From the NCBI RefSeq assembly GCF_035961655.1, contig NZ_CP108393.1, forward strand, positions 6,837,001 through 6,901,000: 64,000 nt of DNA. The letters are read 5' to 3'. Of the stretch, positions 36,295-47,190 are shown piece after piece. The DNA comes from Streptomyces sp. NBC_01317. GTDB taxonomy: Bacteria > Actinomycetota > Actinomycetes > Streptomycetales > Streptomycetaceae. The notes below the pieces were generated by a model, which made no database searches, was not told where the DNA came from, and worked only from the letters and a program-made list of their open reading frames with translations. Position 1 is the stretch's first letter; the number at the start of each line of letters is the position of its first letter. The position numbers and the translations under genes are program-made.

Positions 36295-36316
36295 GTTCCC
36301 GGGCACTCCCGGGAAC
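36295..36316 (+). terminator. Hairpin between the sIHF gene and gmk
   Basis: A perfect 9-bp stem GTTCCCGGG/CCCGGGAAC with a 4-nt loop starts immediately after the sIHF stop and ends 15 bp before gmk. Confidence 0.6.
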
Positions 36317-36319
36317 CTG

Positions 36320-36325
36320 GATAAT
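36320..36325 (+). promoter_or_regulatory. -10 box of a probable leaderless gmk transcript
   Basis: GATAAT ends 6 nt before the gmk ATG, which lacks a ribosome-binding site. Confidence 0.5.
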
Positions 36326-36331
36326 CGCTGC

Positions 36332-36895
36332 ATGGCAGCAGAGGTACGACCGCGGCTGACCGTGCTCTCCGGCCCCTCCGGGGTCGGCAAGAGCACGGTC
36401 GTCGCGCATATGCGCAAGGTCCACCCCGAGGTATGGCTCTCGGTGTCGGCCACCACAAGAAAGCCGCGCCCCGGCGAGCGCCACGGCGTCCAGTACTTCT
36501 TCGTCTCGGACGAGGAGTTCGACAAGCTGGTCGCCAACGGCGAGCTGCTGGAATGGGCCGAGTTCGCGGGCAACCGCTACGGCACCCCGCGCCGTGCGGT
36601 CCTCGACCGCCTGGAGTCGGGCGATCCCGTACTGCTGGAGATCGACCTCCAGGGCGCACGGCAGGTCAAGGAGTCGATGCCCGACTCCCAGCTGGTCTTC
36701 CTGGCTCCGCCGAGCTGGGACGAGCTGGTGCGCCGGCTCACCGGCCGGGGCACCGAATCCGCGCCTGTCATCGAGCGACGGCTCGCGGCCGCCACGATCG
36801 AGCTGGCCGCCGAGCCGGAGTTCGACACGACCCTTGTCAACACGTCCGTCGAGGACGTCGCGCGTGAGCTGCTAGCCTTGATGGCAGTTGCATGA
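36332..36895 (+). CDS. gmk: Guanylate kinase
   Basis: Phosphorylates GMP to GDP; 187 residues. Walker [19 protein letters not shown]-binding [32 protein letters not shown] and [13 protein letters not shown] are present. As GMP is also the substrate of the GuaB1-type enzyme at 48604, the two compete for one pool. The gene precedes rpoZ by 65 bp, the usual gmk-rpoZ-coaBC-metK-priA order. Confidence 0.96.
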   Translation: MAAEVRPRLTVLSGPSGVGKSTVVAHMRKVHPEVWLSVSATTRKPRPGERHGVQYFFVSDEEFDKLVANGELLEWAEFAGNRYGTPRRAVLDRLESGDPVLLEIDLQGARQVKESMPDSQLVFLAPPSWDELVRRLTGRGTESAPVIERRLAAATIELAAEPEFDTTLVNTSVEDVARELLALMAVA

Positions 36896-36960
36896 TCTTT
36901 AGTGTTCGTTTTTCCTAGTGTCCTTTGCGGTTCCCTGAATTTTCTTCGGAAGGCCAGAGA

Positions 36961-37233
36961 GTGTCCTCTTCCATTTCCACGCCCGAGGGCATCATCAACC
37001 CGCCGATCGACGAGTTGCTTGAGGCCACGGACTCGAAGTACAGCCTCGTGATCTACGCGGCCAAGCGCGCGCGCCAGATCAACGCGTACTACTCGCAGCT
37101 CGGCGAGGGCCTGCTGGAGTACGTCGGCCCGCTGGTGGACACCCACGTCCACGAGAAGCCGCTCTCGATCGCCCTGCGCGAGATCAACGCCGGTCTGCTG
37201 ACCTCCGAGGCCATCGACGGCCCGGCCCAGTAG
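36961..37233 (+). CDS. rpoZ: RNA polymerase omega subunit
   Basis: Small RNA polymerase subunit of 90 residues that helps fold beta-prime. It reads [21 protein letters not shown] at the N-terminus and [20 protein letters not shown] in the core, as in other Streptomyces. The GTG at 36961 with GGAAGG upstream is preferred over an in-frame ATG at 36925. A 12-bp hairpin follows 42 bp after the stop. Confidence 0.96.
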   Translation: MSSSISTPEGIINPPIDELLEATDSKYSLVIYAAKRARQINAYYSQLGEGLLEYVGPLVDTHVHEKPLSIALREINAGLLTSEAIDGPAQ

Positions 37234-37275
37234 GCACGTACACGCTCGCCCAGTCGCGTACACGCACTTTCACCC

Positions 37276-37302
37276 AGGCCCGGCAGTACGACTGCCGGGC
37301 CT
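37276..37302 (+). terminator. Hairpin between rpoZ and coaBC
   Basis: A perfect 12-bp stem (37276-37287 and 37291-37302) with a 3-nt loop, ending 30 bp before the coaBC start. Confidence 0.75.
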
Positions 37303-37332
37303 GTGGTGTGTCATTTCCTAGGAGGAGGCACG

Positions 37333-38571
37333 GTGGACGGCAGGCCGAAGGTTGTTCTGGGAGTCGCGGGCGGGATCGCCGCGTACAAGGCGTGCGAGCT
37401 GCTGCGGCGGCTGACCGAGTCGGGCCATGACGTACGGGTCGTGCCGACCGAGGCCGCGCTGCACTTCGTGGGGGCGGCCACCTGGTCCGCGCTCTCCGGG
37501 AACCCGGTCTCCACCGAGGTCTGGAACGACGTGCACGAGGTGCCGCACGTACGCATCGGGCAGAGCGCCGACCTGGTCGTGGTGGCACCCGCCACCGCCG
37601 ACCTCCTCGCGAAGGCGGCCCACGGCCTCGCCGACGACCTGCTCACCAACACGCTCCTCACCGCCCGCTGTCCCGTCGTCTTCGCCCCCGCCATGCACAC
37701 CGAGATGTGGGAACACCCCGCGACCCAGGAGAACGTGGCGACGCTCCGCCGGCGGGGCGCGATTGTCGTCGAACCGGCGGTGGGGCGGCTCACCGGCGCC
37801 GACACCGGCAAGGGGCGGCTGCCGGACCCGGGCGAGATCTTCGAGGTCTGCCGCCGGGTGCTGGCCCGTGGGGTGACCGCGCCCGACCTGGCCGGGCGCC
37901 ATGTGGTGGTCAGCGCGGGCGGGACGCGCGAACCGCTGGACCCCGTCCGCTACCTGGGGAACCGCTCGTCGGGGAAGCAGGGATACGCCCTGGCCCGTAC
38001 GGCGGCGGCCCGGGGCGCCCGCGTGACGCTGATCGAGGCCAACACGGGGATGACCGACCCGGCGGGCGTCGACGTCGTCCATGTGGGGACGGCGGTGCAG
38101 CTGCGCGAGGCCGTGCTGAAAGCCGCGGCGGACGCGGACGCGGTGGTGATGGCGGCGGCCGTCGCCGACTTCCGGCCCGCCGCCTACGCGCCGGGGAAGA
38201 TCAAGAAGAAGGACGGCGAGGAGCCCGCTCCCGTCACACTGGTCCGCAACCCGGACATCCTCGCCGAGATCGCGGGCGAGCGCGCCCGGCCCGAACAGGT
38301 GGTCGTCGGCTTCGCGGCGGAGACGGACGACGTCCTCGCCAACGGCCGCCGCAAGCTGCTCCGCAAGGGCTGCGACCTGCTGGTCGTCAACGAGGTGGGG
38401 GAGCGCAGGACCTTCGGCGCGGAGGAGAACGAGGCGGTGGTGCTCGCGGCCGACGGGGGCGAGACACCGGTGCCGTACGGTCCCAAGGAAGCGCTCGCGG
38501 ACGTCGTCTGGGACCTGGTCGTCCCGCGCCTGGGCCCGGCCGGACTCGACCCCCGATCCAGAAACGCATGA
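37333..38571 (+). CDS. coaBC: Bifunctional phosphopantothenoylcysteine decarboxylase/synthase
   Basis: Two steps of CoA synthesis in one 412-residue protein. The N-terminal flavoprotein decarboxylase (CoaC) shows VVLGVAGGIAAYKACELLRRL, the active-site His in VHEVPHVRIG and the PAMHTEMWEHPATQ substrate clamp. The C-terminal CTP-dependent synthetase (CoaB) shows VSAGGTREPLDPVRYLGNRSSGKQGYALA, with a conserved late lysine in LRKGCDLLVVNEVG. GTG at 37333 follows GGAGGAGG; the open frame upstream reaches only the terminator. Upstream of metK. Confidence 0.96.
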   Translation: MDGRPKVVLGVAGGIAAYKACELLRRLTESGHDVRVVPTEAALHFVGAATWSALSGNPVSTEVWNDVHEVPHVRIGQSADLVVVAPATADLLAKAAHGLADDLLTNTLLTARCPVVFAPAMHTEMWEHPATQENVATLRRRGAIVVEPAVGRLTGADTGKGRLPDPGEIFEVCRRVLARGVTAPDLAGRHVVVSAGGTREPLDPVRYLGNRSSGKQGYALARTAAARGARVTLIEANTGMTDPAGVDVVHVGTAVQLREAVLKAAADADAVVMAAAVADFRPAAYAPGKIKKKDGEEPAPVTLVRNPDILAEIAGERARPEQVVVGFAAETDDVLANGRRKLLRKGCDLLVVNEVGERRTFGAEENEAVVLAADGGETPVPYGPKEALADVVWDLVVPRLGPAGLDPRSRNA

Positions 38572-38860
38572 ATTCTCTGTGGCGGAGTGTCGGACGGCGT
38601 TTCGCCGGAGCCCGCTCCTCCCGCAGCCGAGAACCCGGGAAAACAGCAGGATAGGCCGCATATTGCCCCCGGACGGGGCCCGGTCGGCGGATCCGGCGCC
38701 ACGCCGATGCGCACCATGAAACCTTCATGGATCGAGAAACGTGGCCCGGTGTCCGCATCTGACCGATAAAGTGGTCGAGGAGTGTCGCGGGGCGCAGCCC
38801 CCCGCCGTTCCGGAACCACCCATGTTTGAGCCAGCAGCCGCTGCAACCCCAGGGAGCGTT
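38572..38860. other. 289-bp leader region before metK
   Basis: No gene seen. A TAAAGT -10-like box is at 38767-38772, which would give a leader of about 80 nt. I looked for S-box (SAM-I), SAM-II and SAM-IV hallmarks and recognised none. Confidence 0.4.
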
Positions 38861-40084
<1,224 letters not shown>

Positions 40085-40105
40085 CACCCCCCAGCACCGC
40101 ACGAC

Positions 40106-40142
40106 GGACCCCGGTCACCACCTTTGGTGGTGACCGGGGTCC
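40106..40142 (+). terminator. Terminator after metK
   Basis: A perfect 17-bp stem with a TTT loop (40106-40122 and 40126-40142), 22 bp after metK. Confidence 0.9.
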
Positions 40143-40230
40143 GCTGCGTCCCGGCCCGCTCGGCCCCGCGCTGTCCCCCCGGTCGGCGGCAGGTCCGCCG
40201 GTGTCGGTGGTGTCTGGTAGGTATGAAGCT

Positions 40231-42384
40231 GTGAGCAGCGACGACGAGCGGTCTGAGGGGTCCGGTGAGGGGGGCGGGCCTGAGCAGCTTGCGTTCATTC
40301 GGGAGACCGTGCGGAAGGCCAAGGTGCCGCGGGCGAAGCCTCGGACGTGGCGGGGGGCCGCGTTGGCGGGGGAGTTGCCGGTGGCGCGGGTGGTGGTGAA
40401 CAAGGGGGTGCTGCACCTTGATCAGTTCTTCGACTACGCGGTGCCCGAGGAGCTGGACCGGGACGCGCAGCCGGGGGTGCGGGTGCGGGTGCGGTTCGGG
40501 GCAGGGGCGCGTCAGGTGCGGGGCGGGCGGCGTGAGGGCGGGCGGCTGATCGACGGGTTCGTCGTGGAGCGCCGGGCCGAGTCCGACTACGCCGGGCCGC
40601 TGGCCGCGCTGGCCGGGGTGGTGTCGCCCGAGCCCGTGCTCGGTGCGGAGCTGCTGGGGCTCGCGCGGGCGGTCGCCGACCGGTATGCGGGGAGCCTGGC
40701 GGACGTGTTGCAGCTGGCCGTCCCGCCCAGGAACGCGCGCGCGGAGAGCAGGCCGTCGCCCGATCCGCTGCCGGCGCCCGCCGCGCCGGGGCCGGGGACC
40801 TGGGAGCGGTACGGGAAGGGCGCGGCGTTCCTGGACGCGCTCGCCGGGGGCGGGGCGCCGCGTGCCGTGTGGACCGCGCTCCCGGGGCCGCACTGGGCGG
40901 ACGAGCTGGCGCGGGCCGTGGCGGCCACGCTGGCCTCCGACCGGGGCGCCCTCGTCGTCGTACCGGACGGGCGGGTCGCGGGCCGGGTCGACGCGGCGCT
41001 CACGGAGCTGCTGGGGGCCGGGCACCACGCGCTGCTGACGGCCGAGGCCGGTCCCGAGAAGCGGTACCGGGAGTGGCTGGCCGTGCGGCGCGGTGCGGTG
41101 CGCGCGGTGGTCGGGACCCGCGCGGCGATGTTCGCGCCCGTACGGAACCTGGGCCTGGTGGCCCTCTGGGACGACGGCGACGGCAGCCACAGCGAGCAGC
41201 ACGCGCCGCAGCCGCACGCGCGTGAGGTCCTGCTGCTGCGCGCGGCCCACGACAAGTGCGGCTTCCTGCTCGGCAGTACGAGTTGCACGGTGGAGGCGGC
41301 CCAGCTGGTCGGGACCGGCTGGGCGCTGCCCCTGGCCGCCGACCGCGAGCAGGTACGGAAGGCGGCTCCGCTGGTCCGTACCGTCGGGGACGGCGAGCTG
41401 GCCAGGGACGAGGCCGCGCGGGTGGCCCGGCTGCCCAGTCTGGCCTGGCAGGCCGTCAGGGAGGGGCTCAGGACGGGCCCGGTGCTGGTGCAGGTGCCCC
41501 GGCGCGGTTATGTGCCCCGGCTGGCCTGCGAACGGTGCCGTACGCCCGCCCGCTGCCGGCACTGCGCGGGGCCGCTGGAGGCACCGGAGCAGCGGGAGTT
41601 GCACTGCACGTGGTGCGGAAGGGGCGAGCCGGACTGGCGCTGCGTGGAGTGCGGCAGTACGCGGCTGCGCGCGCGGATCGTGGGGGCGCGGCGGACGGCT
41701 GAGGAGCTGGGACGGGCCTTCCCGGCCGTCCCGGTCCGTACGTCGGGCCGGGACCATGTCCTCGACTCCGTACCGGGGCGTCCCGCCCTTGTGGTCAGTA
41801 CGCCGGGGGCCGAGCCGGTCGCGGAGGGCGGCGGGTACGCGGCCGCGCTGCTGCTGGACGGCTGGGCGATGCTCGGGCGGCCCGATCTGCGGGCGGGCGA
41901 GGAGGCGTTGCGGCGCTGGATACAGGCGGCGTCGCTGGTGCGCGGGCAGGGGGAGGGCGGCACGGTCGTGATCGTCGCCGAGCCGACCCAGCGGCCGGTG
42001 CAGGCGCTGGTCCGCTGGGACCCGGTGGGGCACGCGCAGCGCGAGCTGGCGGAGCGGGCCGAGCTGGGATTCCCGCCGGTGTCCCGGATGGCGGCGGTGA
42101 CGGGGCGGGCGGAGACGGTCGGCGCGTTCCTGGGCTCCGCCGCGCTGCCGCCCGACGTGGAGGTCCTGGGGCCCGTACCGCTGCCGGTGGCGGAACCGGG
42201 CCGGCCGCGCAGGCCCGGCGATCCGCCGCCGGGGGAGGTCTGGGAGCGGGCGCTGCTGCGGGTGCCGCCGGGGAGTGGGGCGGCGTTGGCGGGGGCGCTC
42301 AAGGCGGCGCAGGCGGGGCGGTTGGCACGGGGCGGGGCGGAGCCCCCGGTGCGCGTCAGGATCGATCCGCCCGACATCGGGTGA
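40231..42384 (+). CDS. priA: PriA-like primosomal protein N' lacking helicase motifs
   Basis: Protein of 717 residues homologous to replication-restart PriA. The 3' DNA-binding domain lies near the start (VARVVVNKGVLHLDQFFDYAVPEEL). The cysteine-rich zinc region runs from about residue 433 (ACERCRTPARCRHCAGP, LHCTWCGRG, CVECGS). Where a Walker A should be, the sequence reads WTALPGPHWADEL, and the DEEH box is replaced by D314-D-G-D (ALWDDGDGSHSEQHAPQPHAREV). It is therefore unlikely to be an active helicase, as noted for actinobacterial PriA in general. The GTG at 40231 has no ribosome-binding site; TAGGTA lies 7 nt upstream, so the message may be leaderless. Confidence 0.9.
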   Translation: MSSDDERSEGSGEGGGPEQLAFIRETVRKAKVPRAKPRTWRGAALAGELPVARVVVNKGVLHLDQFFDYAVPEELDRDAQPGVRVRVRFGAGARQVRGGRREGGRLIDGFVVERRAESDYAGPLAALAGVVSPEPVLGAELLGLARAVADRYAGSLADVLQLAVPPRNARAESRPSPDPLPAPAAPGPGTWERYGKGAAFLDALAGGGAPRAVWTALPGPHWADELARAVAATLASDRGALVVVPDGRVAGRVDAALTELLGAGHHALLTAEAGPEKRYREWLAVRRGAVRAVVGTRAAMFAPVRNLGLVALWDDGDGSHSEQHAPQPHAREVLLLRAAHDKCGFLLGSTSCTVEAAQLVGTGWALPLAADREQVRKAAPLVRTVGDGELARDEAARVARLPSLAWQAVREGLRTGPVLVQVPRRGYVPRLACERCRTPARCRHCAGPLEAPEQRELHCTWCGRGEPDWRCVECGSTRLRARIVGARRTAEELGRAFPAVPVRTSGRDHVLDSVPGRPALVVSTPGAEPVAEGGGYAAALLLDGWAMLGRPDLRAGEEALRRWIQAASLVRGQGEGGTVVIVAEPTQRPVQALVRWDPVGHAQRELAERAELGFPPVSRMAAVTGRAETVGAFLGSAALPPDVEVLGPVPLPVAEPGRPRRPGDPPPGEVWERALLRVPPGSGAALAGALKAAQAGRLARGGAEPPVRVRIDPPDIG

Positions 42385-42487
42385 GGGGTGGCGGCGGGCG
42401 CCACGGTGTCGGTGAGGGGGGCGACGGGGGCGTTGCGGTTGCGGTTGCGGGTGCGCTGGGGCGTTGCGCTGCCTTCGGCCGCGCTGT

Positions 42488-42509
42488 GTCCTCAATCGCC
42501 GGACGGGCT
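42488..42509 (+). repeat. Dispersed unit, copy 6
   Basis: Perfect 22-bp copy 104 bp after priA; pairs as an inverted repeat with copy 7. Confidence 0.85.
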
Positions 42510-42559
42510 TGGTTGGTTGCCCGGGCCGGATGAGTACGCGCGCGGCGGCTGTGAAGGGT

Positions 42560-42589
42560 GCCGGACGGGCGTTTTCAAGCCCGTCCGGC
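42560..42589. terminator. Hairpin between convergent priA and HTH gene
   Basis: A perfect 11-bp stem GCCGGACGGGC/GCCCGTCCGGC with an 8-nt loop. Its right arm is part of dispersed unit copy 7, suggesting that this repeat family can supply terminators. Confidence 0.75.
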
Positions 42590-42599
42590 GATTGAGGAC
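42578..42599 (-). repeat. Dispersed unit, copy 7 (inverted)
   Basis: Perfect reverse-complement copy ending 5 bp before the stop of the minus-strand HTH gene. Confidence 0.85.
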
Positions 42600-42604
42600 A
42601 CCCC

Positions 42605-43261
<657 letters not shown>

Positions 43262-43429
43262 TCACGCTGCGGGGGCGTATCCGCATACGCGCGGGGCGCG
43301 CGCCACGACGTACGCCCCCTCAGGTCCCCGCCCCCGCCGCCGCATAGACTGGTGCGTCGCTCGCGCCCCGTACCAGCTGTCGCCGCGAGAGCGACCCACC
43401 GCACCCGTCCGAGAGGCAGTCAGCCACCG

Positions 43430-44374
43430 ATGAAGCTCGTCTTCGCCGGCACCCCCGAGGTCGCCGTACCCGCCCTGGACGCACTCCTCGCCTCGGGCAG
43501 GCACGAGGTCGCCGCCGTCGTGACCCGGCCCGACGCCCCGGCGGGACGCGGGCGCAGGCTGGTCGCCAGCCCGGTCGCCGAGCGCGCGGAGGAGGCCGGC
43601 ATCGAGGTGCTCAAGCCCGCGAGACCCCGTGACGAGGACTTCCTCGCCCGGCTGCGGGAGATCGCCCCCGACTGCTGCCCGGTGGTCGCCTACGGCGCGC
43701 TGCTGCCCCGCGTCGCCCTCGACATCCCCGCCCACGGGTGGGTGAACCTCCACTTCTCGCTGCTGCCCGCGTGGCGTGGCGCGGCGCCCGTACAGCACGC
43801 GGTCATGGCCGGTGACGAGATGACCGGCGCGGCCACCTTCCAGATCGAGGAGGGGCTGGACTCGGGGCCGGTCTACGGGGTGATCACCGAGGCGGTACGG
43901 CCCACCGACACCAGCGGCGACCTGCTGACGCGCCTCGCCTTCGCGGGCTCGGGACTGCTCGCCGCGACCATGGACGGCATCGAGGACGGCACCCTCAAGC
44001 CCCGCGCGCAGCCCGCCGAAGGCATCACGCTCGCCCCGAAGCTGACCGTCGAGGACGCGCGCGTCGACTGGGGGGCGCCCGCGCTGCGCGTCGACCGGGT
44101 CGTCCGCGCCTGCACCCCCGCCCCCGGCGCCTGGACGGTCTTCCGGGGCGAGCGGCTCAAGCTGATCCAGCTGGGGCTGTTCCCGGGCCGTACGGAACTG
44201 GCCCCCGGCGAACTGGCCGTGGGCAAGAACACCGTGCACGCGGGGACCGGTTCGCACGACGTCGAGCTGCTCTGGGTCCAGCCGCAGGGCAAGAAGCCGA
44301 TGCGCGCCGCCGACTGGGCCCGCGGGGTACGGATCGCCCCGGGCGAACGGCTGGGCGCCGCCGACGTACGCTGA
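43430..44374 (+). CDS. fmt: Methionyl-tRNA formyltransferase
   Basis: Formylates initiator Met-tRNA; 314 residues. The catalytic Rossmann domain has [19 protein letters not shown] and [22 protein letters not shown] with the catalytic Asn/His; the SLLPxWRGAAP signature is complete. The C-terminal OB-like domain follows from about residue 205. The ATG at 43430 has GAGAGG upstream. TAGACT at 43345-43350 is a possible -10 box. It is followed by rsmB after 33 bp. Confidence 0.96.
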   Translation: MKLVFAGTPEVAVPALDALLASGRHEVAAVVTRPDAPAGRGRRLVASPVAERAEEAGIEVLKPARPRDEDFLARLREIAPDCCPVVAYGALLPRVALDIPAHGWVNLHFSLLPAWRGAAPVQHAVMAGDEMTGAATFQIEEGLDSGPVYGVITEAVRPTDTSGDLLTRLAFAGSGLLAATMDGIEDGTLKPRAQPAEGITLAPKLTVEDARVDWGAPALRVDRVVRACTPAPGAWTVFRGERLKLIQLGLFPGRTELAPGELAVGKNTVHAGTGSHDVELLWVQPQGKKPMRAADWARGVRIAPGERLGAADVR

Positions 44375-44407
44375 GAGGGATCGACTCTTTCTCACCGCGG
44401 AGCACCT

Positions 44408-45841
44408 TTGAACGAGCAGGCCCGTCGCCGTCCCGCCACCCCGTACCGCCGCCCCAAGAAGGATCCCGTGCGGATGCTCGCCTTCGAGGCGCTGCGGGCG
44501 GTGGACGAACGGGACGCGTACGCGAACCTCGTCCTGCCGCCCCTTCTCAAGAAGGCCAGGGAGAACAAGGAGTTCGAGACCCGCGACGCGGCCCTCGCCA
44601 CCGAGCTGGTGTACGGGACGCTGCGCCGCCAGGGCACGTACGACGCGATCATCTCCGCGTGCATCGACCGGCCGCTGCGCGAGGTCGACCCGCCCGTCCT
44701 GGACGTGCTGGCGCTCGGTGCCCACCAGCTTCTCGGCACCCGCATCCCCACGCACGCCGCCGTCTCGGCCAGTGTCGAGCTGGCCAGGGTGGTGCTCGGC
44801 GACGGTCGCGCGCGGTTCGTCAACGCCGTCCTACGGAAGATCTCGCAGCACGACCTGGACTCCTGGCTCCAGCAGGTCGCCCCGTCGTACGACCAGGACC
44901 CCGAGGACCATCTCGCGGTGGTCCACTCCCACCCGCGCTGGGTGGTGTCCGCGCTGTGGGACGCGCTGGGCGGTGGCCGCGCCGGCATCGAGGACCTGCT
45001 CGAAGCGGACAACGAACGCCCCGAGGTGACGCTCGTCGCCCGCCCCGGCCGCTCCACCACCGCCGAACTGCTCGAAGCGGTCGGCGAGGACTCCGCGCTG
45101 CCGGGCCGCTGGTCGCCCTACGCGGTACGGCTGGCCGAGGGCGGCGAGCCCGGTGCGCTGGACGTGGTACGGGACGGGCGGGCCGGGGTCCAGGACGAGG
45201 GCAGCCAGTTGGTCGCGGCGGCGGTGGCCAACGCCCCGATCGACGGCCCGGACGCCCGCTGGCTCGACGGCTGCGCGGGCCCCGGCGGGAAGGCGGCCCT
45301 GATGGCGGCCCTCGCCGCCGGACGCGGTGCCTTCCTGCTGGCCGCCGAGAAACAGCCCCACCGCGCCCGCCTCGTGGCCCGCGCGCTCGCCGGGAACCCG
45401 GGCCCGTACCAGGTGATCACCGCCGACGGCACCCGCCCGCCGTGGGTCCCCGGTTCCTTCGACCGGGTGCTGGTCGACGTACCGTGCTCGGGTCTCGGCG
45501 CGCTGCGCCGCCGCCCCGAGTCGCGCTGGCGGCGCCGCCCGGAGGACCTGGAGGGCTTCGCCCCGCTCCAGCGCGGCCTGCTGCGCGAGGCGCTGGGCGC
45601 CGTACGGATCGGTGGGATCGTCGGATACGCGACGTGCTCGCCGCACCTCGCCGAGACCCGGATCGTGGTCGAGGACGTCCTCGGCGGACCCGGGGGCCCG
45701 GCCCTTGCCGCGGAATGGGTCGACGCCAGGCCGCTGATGCCGGGCGTGCCCGCGCTGGGGGACGGCCCGGACGTCCAGCTCTGGCCGCATCTGCACGGCA
45801 CGGACGCGATGTACCTGGCCCTGCTGCGCCGTACCGCGTGA
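44408..45841 (+). CDS. rsmB: 16S rRNA (cytosine-967 C5)-methyltransferase
   Basis: RsmB/Sun protein of 477 residues. The N-terminal NusB-like domain (VRMLAFEALRAVDERDAYAN to about residue 150) is followed by a SAM-dependent methyltransferase. SAM loop LDGCAGPGGKAALMAAL, the catalytic-cycle cysteine in VLVDVPCSGLGALRRRPE and the nucleophilic cysteine in GYATCSPHLAET are present. TTG at 44408 with GGAG six bases upstream is the start. Cotranscription with fmt is likely, as in many bacteria. Confidence 0.95.
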   Translation: MNEQARRRPATPYRRPKKDPVRMLAFEALRAVDERDAYANLVLPPLLKKARENKEFETRDAALATELVYGTLRRQGTYDAIISACIDRPLREVDPPVLDVLALGAHQLLGTRIPTHAAVSASVELARVVLGDGRARFVNAVLRKISQHDLDSWLQQVAPSYDQDPEDHLAVVHSHPRWVVSALWDALGGGRAGIEDLLEADNERPEVTLVARPGRSTTAELLEAVGEDSALPGRWSPYAVRLAEGGEPGALDVVRDGRAGVQDEGSQLVAAAVANAPIDGPDARWLDGCAGPGGKAALMAALAAGRGAFLLAAEKQPHRARLVARALAGNPGPYQVITADGTRPPWVPGSFDRVLVDVPCSGLGALRRRPESRWRRRPEDLEGFAPLQRGLLREALGAVRIGGIVGYATCSPHLAETRIVVEDVLGGPGGPALAAEWVDARPLMPGVPALGDGPDVQLWPHLHGTDAMYLALLRRTA

Positions 45842-45903
45842 CCTTCGGCGCGTACGGCACGACCGGTCGGCTCGCGGGGTGTGAACGCCGCTGACGCGGC
45901 GGT

Positions 45904-45925
45904 GTCCTCAATCGCCGGACGGGCT
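45904..45925 (+). repeat. Dispersed unit, copy 8
   Basis: Perfect copy inside tandem unit 1. Confidence 0.85.
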
Positions 45926-46032
45926 TGATGTGCCCCCGACGCCGGACGAACGGATGCCGGCCGGTGCGGCGTTCCGGAGCGCCCACCCGTGGGCGCGTAC
46001 GGCATGACCGGTCGGCTCGCGGGGTGTGACTG

Positions 46033-46052
46033 CCTCAATCGCCGGACGGGCT
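46033..46052 (+). repeat. Dispersed unit, copy 9
   Basis: Perfect 20-bp core inside tandem unit 2, missing the leading GT. A 12-bp remnant of a further copy is at 46141-46152. Confidence 0.85.
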
Positions 46053-46282
46053 GTAGTGCCCGCGACGCCGGACGAACCGATGCCGGCCGGTCCGGCGTTC
46101 CGGAACGCCCACCCGTGAGCGCGTCCCGGCATGACCGGTCGCCGGACGGGCTTGATGTGCCCGCGCCCGCCGCGTCACCCGTCCGCGCGATACGCGAGGA
46201 TTGCGCGGAGTGTGACTGTCCGTGGCGGACATCGGGTCGATCCGGCGTCCCCCGGACGGTCGGGAAGCGGCCCGGAGCATGG

Positions 46283-46288
46283 CAGGCT
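46283..46288 (+). promoter_or_regulatory. -10-like box before rpe
   Basis: CAGGCT ends 6 nt before the rpe ATG, which lacks an obvious ribosome-binding site; a leaderless transcript is possible. Confidence 0.35.
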
Positions 46289-46294
46289 TGGCAC

Positions 46295-46978
46295 ATGGCT
46301 CAGATCAACCCCAGCATCCTGTCCGCCGACTTCTCGCGGCTCGCCGAGGAGGCGAAGGCCGTCGAGGGCGCCGACTGGCTCCATGTCGACGTCATGGACA
46401 ACCACTTCGTACCGAACCTGACCCTCGGCGTGCCGGTGGTCGAGGCGCTCGGACGGGCGACGGACACCCCGCTGGACTGCCACCTGATGATCGCGGACCC
46501 GGACCGCTGGGCCCCGCAGTACGTCGAGGCGGGGGCGGGCTCGGTGACCTTCCACGTGGAGGCCGCCGCCGCGCCCGTACGGCTGGCCCGTGAGATCCGC
46601 GCCAAGGGGGCCAGGGCGTCCATGGCGCTCAAGCCGGCGACGCCGATCGAGCCGTACGAGGACCTCCTCCCCGAACTCGACATGCTGCTGATCATGACGG
46701 TCGAGCCGGGCTTCGGCGGCCAGGCGTTCCTGGACATCATGCTGCCGAAGATCCGCCGCACCCGGCAGCTGATCTCCAAGCACGGCCTGGAGCTGTGGCT
46801 CCAGGTCGACGGCGGGGTCTCCGCCACCACCATCGAGCGCTGCGCGGAGGCCGGCGCGGACGTCTTCGTCGCCGGTTCCGCGGTGTACGGGACGGACGAT
46901 CCGGCCGCCGCCGTACGGATGCTCCGCAACCAGGCGACCGAGGCGACCGCGGCAGCGTCCTGGGCGTGCGCGCACTGA
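46295..46978 (+). CDS. rpe: Ribulose-phosphate 3-epimerase
   Basis: TIM-barrel enzyme of 227 residues of the pentose phosphate pathway. Metal ligands and catalytic residues are visible: [38 protein letters not shown], and the catalytic Asp in [25 protein letters not shown] is also conserved. ATG at 46295. The following gene is a sugar-phosphate-sensing type regulator, which may or may not act on it. Confidence 0.96.
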   Translation: MAQINPSILSADFSRLAEEAKAVEGADWLHVDVMDNHFVPNLTLGVPVVEALGRATDTPLDCHLMIADPDRWAPQYVEAGAGSVTFHVEAAAAPVRLAREIRAKGARASMALKPATPIEPYEDLLPELDMLLIMTVEPGFGGQAFLDIMLPKIRRTRQLISKHGLELWLQVDGGVSATTIERCAEAGADVFVAGSAVYGTDDPAAAVRMLRNQATEATAAASWACAH

Positions 46979-47190
46979 CCCGGCGTGGGCTCACGCGCCG
47001 GGAGCATCGGCGGCACCGGGAGTCTCGGGAGCGCACCCACTGACCGGGGTGCGCACCGAATCGACCACTGAGCCACACGTAAGTGAACGGGGCCCAACAG
47101 GGCTGATCAAGAACGGCTGGATCTGACAGGATGAAGAGCGGATCCGGAGTGCGAAGAGCCCAGAGTGTGAAGAGCAGTGAGGAGATCGCG

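Larger units (their letters stand above)
45850..46165 (+). repeat. Tandem repeat, two and a partial copy of about 126-145 bp
   Basis: Units begin at 45850 (GCGTACGGCACGACCGGTCGG), 45995 (GCGTACGGCATGACCGGTCGG) and 46121 (GCGTCCCGGCATGACCGGTC). Shared internal blocks include CTCGCGGGGTGTGA, the dispersed unit, and GATGCCGGCCGGT.CGGCGTT. Unit 2 lacks about 20 bp; unit 3 is truncated after the dispersed-unit remnant at 46141-46152. The pattern suggests recent duplication by slippage or unequal recombination. Confidence 0.8.
45842..46294. other. 453-bp gap between rsmB and rpe with tandem repeats
   Basis: No gene. It is mostly occupied by a tandem duplication of about 145 bp, in which each unit carries one dispersed repeat. 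Open frames across it read repeated peptide blocks and look spurious. Confidence 0.75.

Noticed and set aside
38572..38860. SAM riboswitch upstream of metK
   Set aside because: No S-box, SAM-II or SAM-IV conserved blocks could be recognised in the leader.
45850..46165. CRISPR array
   Set aside because: There are only two and a partial unit, the repeat is long and the spacers are themselves repeated. No cas genes are nearby. It is a tandem duplication.
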